This document shows positions 1 through 9,098 of a stretch of DNA of 64,000 nt, piece after piece. Origin of the DNA: Pseudomonas sp. Irchel s3f7 (GTDB lineage: Bacteria; Pseudomonadota; Gammaproteobacteria; Pseudomonadales; Pseudomonadaceae); NCBI RefSeq assembly GCF_900187615.1, contig NZ_FYDO01000008.1, positions 62,001 to 126,000 on the forward strand, read 5' to 3'. Each line of letters begins with the position of its first letter. The first letter of the stretch is position 1. The notes beneath the pieces are model-generated. The model saw only the letters and a list, made by a program, of their open reading frames with translations, did not search any database and was not told the origin of the DNA. A program made the translations under genes and the position numbers.

Positions 1-7
1 AAAGCCC

Positions 8-676
8 ATGAGCAAAAAAGTTGCAGTGATCCTTTCCGGTTGTGGCGTATACGACGGCGCCGAGATTTACGAAAGCGTGATTACCCTGCTGCGTCTTGAT
101 CAGCGTGGCGCGCAGGTGCAGTGTTTCGCACCCGACATTGCGCAGCTGCATGTGATCAACCACCTGACCGGCGAAGAAATGCCCGAGGCGCGCAATGTGC
201 TGGTGGAGTCGGCGCGAATTGCCCGTGGCGAGGTCAAGGACATCCGCGAGGCAAACGCCGAGGATTTCGACGCGCTGATCATCCCCGGCGGTTTCGGTTC
301 GGCCAAGAACCTCTCCAACTTTGCCATCGAAGGCACCGGCTGCACCGTTCAACCCGATGTCCTGACGCTGACCGAAGCCTTTGCCGAGGCTGGCAAGCCG
401 GTCGGCCTGATCTGCATTTCGCCGGCCCTGGCCGCAAAAATCTACGGCCCCGGCGTGACCTGCACCATCGGCAACGACACCGACACGGCCACAGCCCTGA
501 ACAAGATGGGCGCGACCCACAAGGAATGCGCAGTCAGTGACATCGTCGAAGACAAGGCACGCAAACTGGTGAGTACACCGGCTTACATGCTGGCGCAGTC
601 GATCAGTGAAGCGGCGTCCGGAATCAACAAACTCGTGGACCGCGTGCTGGAACTGACCCACGAAAACGACGCATAA
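8..676 (+). CDS. elbB: ElbB, DJ-1/PfpI-like isoprenoid biosynthesis glyoxalase
   Basis: The 222-residue protein has the DJ-1/PfpI amidotransferase-like fold of ElbB (SCRP-27A). The N-terminus KKVAVILSGCGVYDGAEI is typical of the family, and the nucleophile-elbow region reads GLICISPALA near residue 135. Family members are linked to isoprenoid metabolism and to glyoxalase activity; the physiological substrate is not settled. Length matches the family norm (about 220). The start at 8 leaves only 7 bases of upstream sequence, so the ribosome binding site cannot be judged. It converges on yaiI with a REP palindrome between them. Confidence in the family is high, in the exact role moderate. Confidence 0.9.
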   Translation: MSKKVAVILSGCGVYDGAEIYESVITLLRLDQRGAQVQCFAPDIAQLHVINHLTGEEMPEARNVLVESARIARGEVKDIREANAEDFDALIIPGGFGSAKNLSNFAIEGTGCTVQPDVLTLTEAFAEAGKPVGLICISPALAAKIYGPGVTCTIGNDTDTATALNKMGATHKECAVSDIVEDKARKLVSTPAYMLAQSISEAASGINKLVDRVLELTHENDA

Positions 677-679
677 AAA

Positions 680-745
680 ATCGCAGCCTGCGGCAGCTCC
701 GGATACGCACCGATCCATCGTAGGCGCTGCCGCGGGCTGCGATCT
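680..745. repeat. REP-type palindrome between convergent genes
   Basis: Two arms of about 18 bases (ATCGCAGCCTGCGGCAGC and its near-complement ending GGGCTGCGAT) form a long imperfect hairpin followed by TTTT. The same core recurs at 4108-4177 and, in part, at 32.6 kb. It lies between two convergent genes and may also act as a bidirectional terminator. Confidence 0.75.
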
Positions 746-747
746 TT

Positions 748-1203
748 TCAGGGTTTGCGGGTGAGCCGAGTCAGAATCCGGTCCAGCGCATTGGCAAACG
801 CCTGCTTCTCACGCTCGCCGAACGGGGCCGGTCCGCCGCTCACTTGGCCCTGCTCGCGCAAATCGGTGAACAGGTTGCGCACCGCCAACCGATCACCCAT
901 GTTCTGTGCATCGAACTCCTTGCCCCGCGGATCCAGCGCTGCCACGCCCTTTTTCACCAGGCGATCGGCCAGCGGCACATCGCTGCAAATCACCAGCTCG
1001 CCCGGAACCGCGTGTTCCACCAGATAATCGTCGGCGGCATCCGGGCCACTCGGCACCACGATCAATTTGACCAGTGCCAGGCCCGGCTTGATCTGCGGCT
1101 GCCCGGCCACCAGCACCACTTCGAACTGGCGCTTGAGGGCGAATTTCACCACCAGGTCCTTGGCAGCCCGAGGGCAGGCATCGGCATCGATCCAGACACG
1201 CAT
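748..1203 (-). CDS. YaiI/YqxD family protein (UPF0178, DUF188)
   Basis: A 151-residue protein beginning MRVWIDADACPRAAKDLVVK, the signature N-terminus of the YaiI/YqxD family (PIN-like fold, DUF188). Acidic residues in WIDADACP and in ICSDVPLADR match the conserved putative metal-binding positions. The biochemical function of the family is unknown. The frame stays open further upstream to 1443, but the family start is the ATG at 1203 and the extension is antisense to the neighbouring permease gene. It sits alone between two REP palindromes. Confidence 0.88.
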   Translation of the reverse strand: MRVWIDADACPRAAKDLVVKFALKRQFEVVLVAGQPQIKPGLALVKLIVVPSGPDAADDYLVEHAVPGELVICSDVPLADRLVKKGVAALDPRGKEFDAQNMGDRLAVRNLFTDLREQGQVSGGPAPFGEREKQAFANALDRILTRLTRKP

Positions 1204-1227
1204 CTTGTTTACCTCTGTTGAAAAGCA

Positions 1228-1289
1228 TCGCGAGCACGCCACATTCCTACAGGTTAACGCTAAACCTGTGGGAGCGTGGCTCGCCCGCG
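1228..1289. repeat. REP-type palindrome
   Basis: Inverted arms TCGCGAGCACGCC...CCTACAGGTT and AACCTGTGGGAGCGTGGCTC form a stem characteristic of the Pseudomonas 'GTGGGAGCGAGC' REP class. It lies downstream of the iron permease gene and upstream of yaiI. Confidence 0.65.
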
Positions 1290-1312
1290 AAAGTGAGCGC
1301 AGCGAATGCCGT

Positions 1313-3211
1313 TCAAGAAACCTGAACCCGCCGCTTCTCCGCCACCCAGCTACGACCATACAACACAACAACCGCGATGATCGCCACAGCCTGCGCACCC
1401 AGCGAATACGCGTCCGCGTGAATCCCCAGCCAGTCAAACTCAATGAACGGCACCGGCCGCGTGCCGAAAATACCGGCCTCCTGCAACGCTTTCACGCCAT
1501 GCCCGGCGAACACCACCGACAACGCGCACAACAGACCGGCGTTGATGCTGAAGAACAACGACAGTGGCAGCTTGGCCGAACCGCGCAAAATCACCCACGC
1601 CAGACCGACCAGCAGTACCAGCGCCGTCGCGCCACCGGCCAACACCGCGTTATGCCCCGCCGGCCCCGCCTGCAACCACAGGGTTTCGTAGAACAGAATC
1701 ACTTCGAACAGCTCGCGATACACCGAGAAAAACGCCAGGGTCGCAAAACCGAACCGACCACCGCCGCCCACCAGGCTGCTCTTGATGTAGTCCTGCCAGG
1801 CCGCAGCGTGGCGACGGTCGTGCATCCACACGCCCAGCCAGAGCACCATGACGGCGGCAAACAAGGCCGTCGCGCCTTCCAGCAACTCACGCTGCGAACC
1901 GCTGACATCAATCACATAGGCCGCCAGTGCCCAAGTCGCCAAACCTGCCACCAGCGCCAGACCCCAACCGACGTTGACGCTGCGAACCGCCGATTGCTGG
2001 CCAGTGTTACGCAGGAAAGCCAGGATCGCCGCCAGTACCAGAATCGCTTCCAGCCCTTCGCGCAGCAGGATCAGCAGACCGGAGATGTAGCTCAGGGACC
2101 AGCTCAGGCCATCATTGCCCAGCAGGCCCGCCGACGTTTTCAGTTTCGCCTTGGCCGCGTCCAGGCGCTGCTCGACTTCGCCCACCGACAAACCGTCCTG
2201 CAACGACTGTCGGTACGCCATGAGGGATTTTTCGGTGTCTTTGCGCACATTGGCATCGACGTTGTCGAGCGAGCTTTCAACAAGCTCGAAGCCTTCCAGG
2301 TAAGCCGCTACCGACAGGTCATAGGCCTGATCGTGATCACCGGCGCGATACGCCGCGATGCTTTTATCCAGGGTGGCGGCGGTGTAATCGAGCAACTGCG
2401 CCGGACCACGCTTGACCTGCGGAGGCTGCGCCCGCTGGGCTCGGAACGTCGCCGCTGCTTGCGGCCCCTCGGCCACTTGCACTTCCGTCGGTGTCTGACG
2501 GGCCAGGTCGGCGATGTTGTAGGTTTTGTCGCTGGCGGACGTAACCAGGTCGACACTGAAGCTGGCGATGTAGGACGCCAGGTCCCAGCGTTGACGGTCG
2601 TCCAGTTGATCGGCGAAGGCCGGCATGTCCGCCCCTTCCACACCCAGGCCAACGGCGCTGTAGATCGCATAGAGACTCAGGCGATCCACACGCGAGGCAT
2701 CGCGAAGATTGGACGGCGGCGGCATCAGGCCAACACCCGCCGGGCCATCGCCGGCCCCGGTGTCGCCATGGCAGACTGAGCAATGCTGGGCGTACAACGG
2801 CGCACCACGAGTAGGGTCAGGCGTAATGATCGGGGCTTGGCTGACTTCATAGGCCACGGCCAACTTCGCGCCCAATTGCCGAGCCTGTCGGGCGACATCG
2901 GCGCCCTCCTGACGAGCACTGACGGCCTTTCGCAAATCAACCACGCCCTGTTCCAGAGAGGCTTTCTCCGGTTTGGCCGGCATGGACCCGACCCACTCTT
3001 GCAGTGCCTTGATCGACTGTTGTTGGGCGCGGTAATCGGCCTGATTGATGATGCTTCCCGCCCGCACCGTCTCCGGGTAATCCGCGCTGATGTAATCAAG
3101 CACGTGCAACGCCTGAGGCGCGCCATCGACGGGGTCGGCCAGCAATTGAAAGCTGCATGTCGCGAACAGCGGCAACAGCAGCCAGGCCAATAAACGGGAC
3201 GGGGCAATCAT
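1313..3211 (-). CDS. FTR1-family iron permease with N-terminal cytochrome c domain
   Basis: A 632-residue inner-membrane protein. Residues 1-25 form a signal peptide; a c-type haem motif CSVCH is at 144-148, within a cytochrome c domain. The C-terminal half (from about residue 375) is an FTR1/EfeU permease with the iron-binding motif LLREGLEAIL and a second copy, YRELFEVIL, typical of the two REGxE-type helices. Members of this family import ferrous/ferric iron after periplasmic oxidation. Here the fused haem domain replaces the separate oxidase partner found in EfeUOB-type systems. It is monocistronic, with an AT-rich promoter region upstream (3212-3320). I saw no convincing Fur box. Confidence 0.88.
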   Translation of the reverse strand: MIAPSRLLAWLLLPLFATCSFQLLADPVDGAPQALHVLDYISADYPETVRAGSIINQADYRAQQQSIKALQEWVGSMPAKPEKASLEQGVVDLRKAVSARQEGADVARQARQLGAKLAVAYEVSQAPIITPDPTRGAPLYAQHCSVCHGDTGAGDGPAGVGLMPPPSNLRDASRVDRLSLYAIYSAVGLGVEGADMPAFADQLDDRQRWDLASYIASFSVDLVTSASDKTYNIADLARQTPTEVQVAEGPQAAATFRAQRAQPPQVKRGPAQLLDYTAATLDKSIAAYRAGDHDQAYDLSVAAYLEGFELVESSLDNVDANVRKDTEKSLMAYRQSLQDGLSVGEVEQRLDAAKAKLKTSAGLLGNDGLSWSLSYISGLLILLREGLEAILVLAAILAFLRNTGQQSAVRSVNVGWGLALVAGLATWALAAYVIDVSGSQRELLEGATALFAAVMVLWLGVWMHDRRHAAAWQDYIKSSLVGGGGRFGFATLAFFSVYRELFEVILFYETLWLQAGPAGHNAVLAGGATALVLLVGLAWVILRGSAKLPLSLFFSINAGLLCALSVVFAGHGVKALQEAGIFGTRPVPFIEFDWLGIHADAYSLGAQAVAIIAVVVLYGRSWVAEKRRVQVS

Positions 3212-3327
3212 GAATAAATCTCAATTGGAAATACGAAGTTACATATTGTTAACGCCAGACGGGTTTCGCTCAAGCTTTGTTGATAGTTCTTCGTAATCGC
3301 ATTGGTTTCGCGAGCGGCCCCCAAACG

Positions 3328-3357
3328 AAAAAGGCGACCGCCAGGGTCGCCTTTTTT
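3328..3357 (-). terminator. Rho-independent terminator of the LysE-family gene
   Basis: Perfect stem AAAGGCGACC / GGTCGCCTTT around a short loop, with A- and T-runs on both sides, 14 bases beyond the stop of the minus-strand exporter gene. The flanking runs would allow function on either strand. Confidence 0.85.
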
Positions 3358-3370
3358 ACACGGGAGCGTT

Positions 3371-4003
3371 TTAAGCGGCCGCTTTGCGCAGTGTCGCCAT
3401 GAAGGCGGCCGCGCCGATGAATAGCCCGGCAAACGTCCGGTTCATGCGTTTTTGCTGTTTTGGTGTGCGCAACAGTCGCAACACTTTGGAGGCCAGCCCG
3501 GTGTAGCCGGCCATGACGATCAGATCGACGCAGATCATGGTGACGCCAATGATCACGTACTGAATCAGCAGTGGCGCATGCGGGTCAATGAACTGCGGCA
3601 GCACCGCGAGCATGAACACCAGTGCCTTGGGGTTGCTGATGTTCACCAGAAAACCACGGAACACCAGCGCCATTGGCTTGCCGATCTGACGCACCGCCGC
3701 GTCATCGCTCATGTCGCTGGGCAGCGCACGCCATTGCTTGATCGCGAGAAAAACCAGGTACGCCACGCCGAACCATTTGATCGCATAGAAGGCCGTCGCT
3801 GACGCCGTGAGAATTGCGCCAACACCGGCGCCGACAATTGCGATCTGCACCGCCAGGCCCAATTGCAGACCCAGCGCATTCCAGTAGCCGCGCCAGAAAC
3901 CGTATTGCAGACCGCTGGACATCGACGCAATGGCGCCGGCACCGGGAGAAAGACTGATCACCCAGCAGGCGGCAAAGAACGCCAGCCATGTTTGAAGCTC
4001 CAT
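3371..4003 (-). CDS. LysE/RhtB-family amino acid exporter
   Basis: A 210-residue integral membrane protein starting MELQTWLAFFAACWVISLSP, with the family motif SPGAGAIASMSSGLQYG in the first loop and six predicted hydrophobic segments. The family exports amino acids or homoserine lactones; the substrate cannot be told from sequence. The open frame continues to 4060, but the ATG at 4003 gives the canonical RhtB N-terminus, so the longer start was rejected. It is followed by a strong terminator. Confidence 0.85.
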   Translation of the reverse strand: MELQTWLAFFAACWVISLSPGAGAIASMSSGLQYGFWRGYWNALGLQLGLAVQIAIVGAGVGAILTASATAFYAIKWFGVAYLVFLAIKQWRALPSDMSDDAAVRQIGKPMALVFRGFLVNISNPKALVFMLAVLPQFIDPHAPLLIQYVIIGVTMICVDLIVMAGYTGLASKVLRLLRTPKQQKRMNRTFAGLFIGAAAFMATLRKAAA

Positions 4004-4107
4004 TGCACACCTCGACTCAGACTCGTGACAGACGTCTAAGCTAATGCGGCTTTGGGCCAATGACTACCGATTTTTTGCAGGAAAAGGGGCTTCATCTGGT
4101 CGAACAC

Positions 4108-4177
4108 AAAGATCGCAGCCTTCGGCAGCTCCTACGGGAAAACACGTTCCAATGAGCTGCCGAAGGCTGCAATCTTT
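4108..4177. repeat. REP-type palindrome
   Basis: Arms AAAGATCGCAGCCTTCGGCA and its near-perfect reverse complement (ending GCCGAAGGCTGCAATCTTT) surround a 25-base loop. Same REP family as 680-745. It abuts the 3' end of the mechanosensitive channel gene. Confidence 0.75.
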
Positions 4178-4181
4178 AGGG

Positions 4182-4763
4182 CTACTTCTCAAACCCGCTG
4201 GAAGGAAACACATCCGTCCCGCGCCAACGCCTGACCGAACGCTGGAAGAACAAGCTGTTGGGCACTTGCACCATGGCGCTGCCGGTACCAAGTTCCTCGG
4301 CCTCGATCAATGTGGTGTAGAGCAGATTGATCGCAATCACCCGGCCTTTGACGCCAGGCTTGTCGGTGGTGTCCACCAGTTCGACCACGTCGCCAATGCG
4401 GAATGGGCCGACGGTAAAGATCAGGATCGCGCACAACAAATTGGAGAGCACGCTCCACATGGCGAAAAACGCCACGGCCGCGACGGCGACGAAACCGGAC
4501 AACGCCGTCCAGAGCACCGTGGCCGAAACCCCGAGGCGCTCCAGCACGAAAATCAATGCACTGCCCATGATCAGCCAGCGCAGACCACCGCGCAGCGGCA
4601 TCAGCAACTGCGGCGGAAACGGATAGCGCTCGCCGAGACGGGTCAGGCATTTGGCGACGAAACGCTGGGCAATGTAGCCGGCCAGCAGGATCAGCAGGAT
4701 TTGCACGCCGAGCCAGATCGGCTCGACCCACACAGCCGGTAGCGGCAGCTTGAAGGCGTCCAT
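4182..4763 (-). CDS. Small MscS-family mechanosensitive channel
   Basis: A 193-residue protein with about three hydrophobic helices in the first 110 residues and the MscS beta-domain signature VGPFRIGDVVELVDT at about 117-131. It is shorter than E. coli MscS (286) and lacks most of the C-terminal vestibule. The expected role is pressure release or ion conductance in the inner membrane. Its ATG overlaps the TGA of the upstream ABC-F gene (TGATG at 4761-4765), so it is almost certainly translated by coupling. Confidence 0.8.
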   Translation of the reverse strand: MDAFKLPLPAVWVEPIWLGVQILLILLAGYIAQRFVAKCLTRLGERYPFPPQLLMPLRGGLRWLIMGSALIFVLERLGVSATVLWTALSGFVAVAAVAFFAMWSVLSNLLCAILIFTVGPFRIGDVVELVDTTDKPGVKGRVIAINLLYTTLIEAEELGTGSAMVQVPNSLFFQRSVRRWRGTDVFPSSGFEK

Positions 4764-6673
4764 CAGGACAGCGCCTCCAGCTCCGCCTGCATGCTTTCCA
4801 GCAGTTCGAGCGCTTCCATCCAGGCCTCTTCCAGCTCCGACTCACGCACCTTCAACCTGGCTTGTTCGGCCAGCAGATCACGTAATTCGTTCTTGCGCGC
4901 CGGCTCGTAGATATCGCTGTCGCCGAGGCTGGCGTCGACCTTCGCCAGTTTTTCGTGAAGCTTGCCCAGCTCGGCTTCGAGCTTGTCGGCCTCGCGTTTG
5001 TGCGGCGCCAGTTGCTGACGCAACGCAGCAGCGGCCTGACGCTGGGCTTTCTTGTCGGTCTTGTCCGGGTTGACCGGGGTGTTGCTGACCGGGGCATTGC
5101 GTTGACGGTATTCCACGAGCCAACGGGTGTAGTCCTCCAGGTCGCCGTCGAACTCCTCTACCTTGCCGTCCGCCACCAGATAGAAGTTGTCCGTGGTGCT
5201 CTTGAGCAAATGACGGTCGTGGGAAACCACCAGTACCGCACCACTGAACTCTTGCAGGGCCATGGTCAACGCCAGACGCATTTCCAGGTCCAGGTGGTTG
5301 GTCGGTTCGTCGAGCAGCAGCAGGTTCGGCCGATCCCAGGCAATCAACGCCAGGGCCAGGCGCGCTTTCTCGCCACCGGAGAAATTCAGCACCGGCTCGT
5401 CGATCCGCGCACCACGGAAGTCGAAACCGCCGAGGAAGTCGCGCAGTGTCTGTTCGCGCTCGGTCGGCGCCAGACGCTGCACGTGCAGCAACGGGCTGGC
5501 CTTGGAGTCCAGCGAGTCGAGCTGATGCTGAGCGAAGTAACCGACCACGGTGTTCTCGCCACGGGTCAAGCGACCGGCCAACGGTGACAGCTCACCTGCC
5601 AGGTTCTTGATCAGGGTCGACTTGCCGGCCCCGTTCGGGCCGAGCAAGCCGATCCGCGCGCCCGGGGTCAATTGCAGCTTGACCTTCTCCAGCACGGTTT
5701 TGTCGCCGTAGCCCAATCGGGCATCGGACAGGTCGATCAACGGGCTGGAGATTTTCTGCGATTCGCGGAAGACAAAATCGAACGGCGAGTCGACGTGAGC
5801 CGCGGTCAGCTCCTCCATCCGCTCCAGTGCCTTGATCCGGCTCTGGGCCTGACGGGCCTTGGTGGCCTGGGCCTTGAAGCGGGCGATGTAGCTTTCCATG
5901 TGCGCACGTTGCACCTGTTGCTTCTCGTAGGCCTGCTGTTGCTGGGCCAGACGCTCGGCACGGGCACGCTCGAAGGCGCTATAGCCACCGCGGTACAAGG
6001 TGATCTTGCGTTGATCGACGTGAGCCACGTGATCGACCACGGCATCGAGGAAGTCCCTGTCGTGGGAAATCAGCATCAAGGTGCCGGGATAGCTTTTGAG
6101 CCACTCTTCGAGCCAGATGATGGCGTCGAGGTCCAAGTGGTTGGTTGGTTCGTCGAGCAGCAGCAGGTCCGAAGGACACATCAAGGCCTGCGCCAGGTTC
6201 AGACGCATCCTCCAGCCACCGGAGAAATCTCCTACCTGGCGATCCATCTGCTCGTTGGTGAACCCCAAACCGGCCAGCAACTTGCGGGCACGGGCATCGG
6301 CGGTGTAACCGTCGGCGCTATCGAGCTCGGAGTGCAGGCGGGCCTGAGCGGCACCGTCGTGGGCCGCTTCGGCTGCCGCCAGGTCGCGTTGCACCTGACG
6401 CAGGCGCAGGTCGCCATCGAGCACGTAGTCGACCGCCAGGCGTTCGAGCGTGTCGACCTCCTGGCGCATGTGGGCGATACGCCAGTCGGCCGGCAGGAAG
6501 CAGTCACCCGAGTCCGGGTGCAGCTCACCCCGAAGCAAGGCGAACAGGCTCGATTTGCCGGCGCCGTTGGCACCGATCAGGCCGGCTTTCTGGCCGGCGT
6601 GCAGCGTCAGCTCGGCGTCTTCTAGCAGACGTTGCGGGCCACGCTGTAAAGTCAGGTTCTGAAGTCGAATCAT
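4763..6673 (-). CDS. ABC-F family ATPase (YheS-like)
   Basis: A 636-residue soluble protein with two ABC ATPase domains and no membrane segments. Walker A motifs GANGAGKSSL (near residue 36) and GPNGAGKSTL (second domain), signature motifs FSGGWRMRLNLAQ and FSGGEKARLAL, and Walker B LLLLDEPTNHLDL in both halves. Domain 2 is followed by a charged coiled-coil C-terminus. ABC-F proteins act on ribosomes as translation factors; this one resembles YheS. The start ATG at 6673 (MIRLQNLTLQRG) is preferred to the upstream in-frame start. It heads the two-gene operon with the MscS channel. Confidence 0.9.
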   Translation of the reverse strand: MIRLQNLTLQRGPQRLLEDAELTLHAGQKAGLIGANGAGKSSLFALLRGELHPDSGDCFLPADWRIAHMRQEVDTLERLAVDYVLDGDLRLRQVQRDLAAAEAAHDGAAQARLHSELDSADGYTADARARKLLAGLGFTNEQMDRQVGDFSGGWRMRLNLAQALMCPSDLLLLDEPTNHLDLDAIIWLEEWLKSYPGTLMLISHDRDFLDAVVDHVAHVDQRKITLYRGGYSAFERARAERLAQQQQAYEKQQVQRAHMESYIARFKAQATKARQAQSRIKALERMEELTAAHVDSPFDFVFRESQKISSPLIDLSDARLGYGDKTVLEKVKLQLTPGARIGLLGPNGAGKSTLIKNLAGELSPLAGRLTRGENTVVGYFAQHQLDSLDSKASPLLHVQRLAPTEREQTLRDFLGGFDFRGARIDEPVLNFSGGEKARLALALIAWDRPNLLLLDEPTNHLDLEMRLALTMALQEFSGAVLVVSHDRHLLKSTTDNFYLVADGKVEEFDGDLEDYTRWLVEYRQRNAPVSNTPVNPDKTDKKAQRQAAAALRQQLAPHKREADKLEAELGKLHEKLAKVDASLGDSDIYEPARKNELRDLLAEQARLKVRESELEEAWMEALELLESMQAELEALS

Positions 6674-6723
6674 AATGGCGGCGGAGTCTACCAGCTTCGC
6701 TCGCAACTGGCGCGAGTAGCACT

Positions 6724-7188
6724 ATGTCCTCTGACCTGTGGAGCTTTTCCCTGAGTACTTACGCCCGACCGGGTGTTGAACAGGCGTGCCTGCAATTGCA
6801 GTCTGCGGGCGTTAACGTCTGCCTGCTGCTGTGCGCCGCTTGGCTGGGCCAGCGAGGAGTTGCCTGCAATGAACAGCGTTTGCAACAACTTCGCACTGTG
6901 GCCGAGTCCTGGGACGCCGACGTGGTTCGACCGTTACGAGCCTTGCGCACGCAGTGGAAAGCGGCGGCTACGGACGACGTCGATTTGCATGCTTTGCGTG
7001 AACAGGTGAAGGCGTTGGAGCTGGAAGCCGAGCGACATCTGCTATTGCGACTGGAACGATCGGCACACAATTGGCCGCAGGATAAGGCAACCGATCTCTC
7101 GGTCTGGCTTGAAGGCGTGACGGCTGGCGCCGCCCACCTGGACCGCGACGCGCTGCATCAGCTGCGCGTCGCGGTAACCGGCACTTAG
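6724..7188 (+). CDS. TIGR02444 family protein
   Basis: A 154-residue protein (MSSDLWSFSLSTYARPGVEQ) matching the small proteobacterial TIGR02444 family, usually encoded beside this ABC-F gene and algP in Pseudomonas. Predicted all-helical and cytoplasmic; no known function. Divergent from the ABC-F gene and overlapping the 3' end of algP by 4 bases, tail to tail. Confidence 0.75.
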   Translation: MSSDLWSFSLSTYARPGVEQACLQLQSAGVNVCLLLCAAWLGQRGVACNEQRLQQLRTVAESWDADVVRPLRALRTQWKAAATDDVDLHALREQVKALELEAERHLLLRLERSAHNWPQDKATDLSVWLEGVTAGAAHLDRDALHQLRVAVTGT

Positions 7189-8228
7189 GAAGCGCTGGTT
7201 GGGGAGGTCACTGCTGCACTCGGAGCAGACGCCGGCGTGGGTGCTGACGTAGCTGTCGATGGGGTGGATGCCGAGGCAGGTGTTGCGGTTGGAGCCGGGG
7301 TCGCCGGTTTGGCCGCAGGTGCTGTGGCTGGCTTGACGGCAGCTGGCTTTCTCACTGCTGGTTTTGCCGCAGGCTTGGCAGCGGCGGGTTTCGCAGCAGC
7401 CGTTTTAGCGACTGGTTTCGCCGGTGCTTTGGCAGCGGGTTTGGTCGCTGGCTTGGCAGCGGGTTTGGCCGCAACAGGTTTGGCTGCAGGTTTAGCGGCA
7501 GCGGTTCGGGCAGCAGGTTTAGCGGCCGGTTTTGCAGCTATTTTTGCCGCTGGTTTCGCGGCGGCAGTTTTAGCGGCGACTGGCTTGGCAGCAGCAGCTT
7601 TTGCAGCAGCAGACCGTGCAGCAACAGGTTTCGCCGCGGTGGTTTTAGCCGCTGGTTTGGCAGTGCTGGCAGCGGGTTTTCTCGCGGCAGGTTTTGCAGC
7701 TGGCTTGGCGGCGGCAGTTTTCGCTACTGGCTTGGCAGCAGCGGGTTTCGCAGCAGGCTTGGCCGGTGCTTTTGCAGCAGCCGGTTTGGCGGCTGCTTTC
7801 TTTGCAGGCGCAGCAGCTGGTTTGGCCGCACGCAGGGTCAACACCTTGCCGACAGCCTCTTGCACACGGCCAACGCCCTGGGCCAGTTTCAGGCTTTCCT
7901 GAGCATCGCGTTTGAGTTGCAGAATGTAGGCGCGGGTTTCCGATTGACGATCCTTGAGCGCATCAAGCAACTCCTCGAGATCGCCCACTGCACCTTTGGC
8001 TTTGGCTTGTGCCTTGGCTTTGCCGGCTGTTGCGGCGTCCTGCAATTTGATGCGGGATTTGTGCAGTTTCTCTTGCGCTTTGCCGCGCTGCTTTTCCAGT
8101 TTGGCGAGCAATTTTTCAGCATCAGCCAAGGCTTCGGAACAAGCGGTTTCAAGATGCTCGAGCAGGCTGCTCGAGAGTTGTTGGAGCAGGTGCAACGGAG
8201 TGTTTACTGGCTTCTTGGTGGCCGACAT
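7185..8228 (-). CDS. algP: AlgP (AlgR3), histone H1-like regulator
   Basis: A 347-residue protein. The N-terminal ~125 residues are helical and lysine-rich (MSATKKPVNTPLHLLQQLSS). Residues ~135-320 are low-complexity KPAA/AKPAA repeats like the C-terminal tail of eukaryotic histone H1, followed by an Ala/Pro/Ser/Thr tail. In P. aeruginosa AlgP binds DNA and is implicated in alginate gene control. Family and neighbourhood (rsd/algQ and algR nearby) agree. The repeat tract differs between strains, so exact length is not diagnostic. Confidence 0.9.
   Translation of the reverse strand: MSATKKPVNTPLHLLQQLSSSLLEHLETACSEALADAEKLLAKLEKQRGKAQEKLHKSRIKLQDAATAGKAKAQAKAKGAVGDLEELLDALKDRQSETRAYILQLKRDAQESLKLAQGVGRVQEAVGKVLTLRAAKPAAAPAKKAAAKPAAAKAPAKPAAKPAAAKPVAKTAAAKPAAKPAARKPAASTAKPAAKTTAAKPVAARSAAAKAAAAKPVAAKTAAAKPAAKIAAKPAAKPAARTAAAKPAAKPVAAKPAAKPATKPAAKAPAKPVAKTAAAKPAAAKPAAKPAVRKPAAVKPATAPAAKPATPAPTATPASASTPSTATSAPTPASAPSAAVTSPTSAS
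7290..7830 (-). repeat. KPAA-coding tandem repeats of algP
   Basis: Imperfect 12-base units coding Lys-Pro-Ala-Ala on the minus strand (seen on the plus strand as GCAGCGGGTTTG-type units) repeat about 35-40 times. Such tracts can expand or contract by slippage. Confidence 0.85.
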
Positions 8229-8421
8229 GGTTTACCTCCTGGCTGAAGTGAGTTGCGGCTCATACTAGACCTCTGCTGCAACCGCCGCTAGGGCATGTTG
8301 ACACTATCGAAAGCGTTGCGTTGCAAAGGACAGAAAAACTTCTGTGCCGATGCAAAAGCAGTTCACCGTTGCGCGCATTCTCACTGGCATAATCGTTCGC
8401 AATTTCGGTCGGAGAGTGCCC

Positions 8422-9087
8422 ATGTCGCGCTACTTTTTTTTATCGCTGTGCGTGTTTTTTTCCGTGGCCCATGCCGCCGAAAGCACACGAGAAAACGAGG
8501 CTCACGATCTCGCCTACAGCCTGGGTGCGAGCCTGGGTGAACGCTTGCGCCAAGAGGTTCCCGACCTGCAACTTCAGGCGTTGGTCGAGGGCCTGCAACA
8601 AGCCTATCAAGGCAAACCTCTGGCGCCCAAAAACGAGCAGATCGAACAGATACTGAGCGAGCACGAAGCTCGGGTTGCCATGCAATCGGCCGAACCGCGC
8701 AGCGAAGCAGCCCTGGAAAAAGAGCAGCGTTTTCTCGCCGAAGAAAAAGCCAGGCCCGGCGTGCGTGAGTTGGCGGATGGCGTGTTGCTGACCGAACTGA
8801 CTGCGGGCGATGGCGCCAAGGCAGGACCGAACGGCAAGGTGCAAGTGTTGTACATCGGTCGCTTACCCGACGGCACGGTGTTCGACCAGAGCAGCCAACC
8901 ACAATGGTTCAGCCTCGACAGCGTCATTGCCGGGTGGCGTAGCGCGCTGCAAAACATGCCGGTTGGGGCAAAGTGGAGACTGGTGATTCCCTCGTCGCAA
9001 GCTTATGGCGCCGAGGGTGCCGGTGACGTGATCGCACCGTTCACACCCTTGGTGTTCGAAGTCGAGTTACGTGGCGCCACCCGTTAA
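8422..9087 (+). CDS. Periplasmic FKBP-type peptidyl-prolyl isomerase
   Basis: A 221-residue protein: signal peptide (MSRYFFLSLCVFFSVAHA), a helical FKBP N-terminal dimerisation region, then an FKBP domain from about residue 120 (VQVLYIGRLPDGTVFDQS, VIAGWRSALQNMPVGAKW). It should catalyse prolyl isomerisation and/or chaperone proteins in the periplasm. Start ATG 8422 has GGAGAG 6 bases upstream; an in-frame start at 8344 would bury the signal peptide. The neighbours algP and rsd are the usual ones in Pseudomonas. Confidence 0.88.
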   Translation: MSRYFFLSLCVFFSVAHAAESTRENEAHDLAYSLGASLGERLRQEVPDLQLQALVEGLQQAYQGKPLAPKNEQIEQILSEHEARVAMQSAEPRSEAALEKEQRFLAEEKARPGVRELADGVLLTELTAGDGAKAGPNGKVQVLYIGRLPDGTVFDQSSQPQWFSLDSVIAGWRSALQNMPVGAKWRLVIPSSQAYGAEGAGDVIAPFTPLVFEVELRGATR

Positions 9088-9098
9088 ATCGCGGGCAC

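Noticed and set aside
1067..2779. Long (570-codon) open frame on the plus strand opposite the iron permease gene
   Set aside because: It is antisense to a clear FTR1/cytochrome c gene, its composition is typical of a high-GC shadow frame (Arg/Gln/His-rich), and it has no recognisable domain.
3212..3320. Fur box upstream of the iron permease gene
   Set aside because: AT-rich sequence but no adequate match to the GATAAT-type repeat.
7237..7902. Alanine/glycine-rich plus-strand frame across the algP repeats
   Set aside because: Product of the repeat tract read in reverse; algP is the known gene here.
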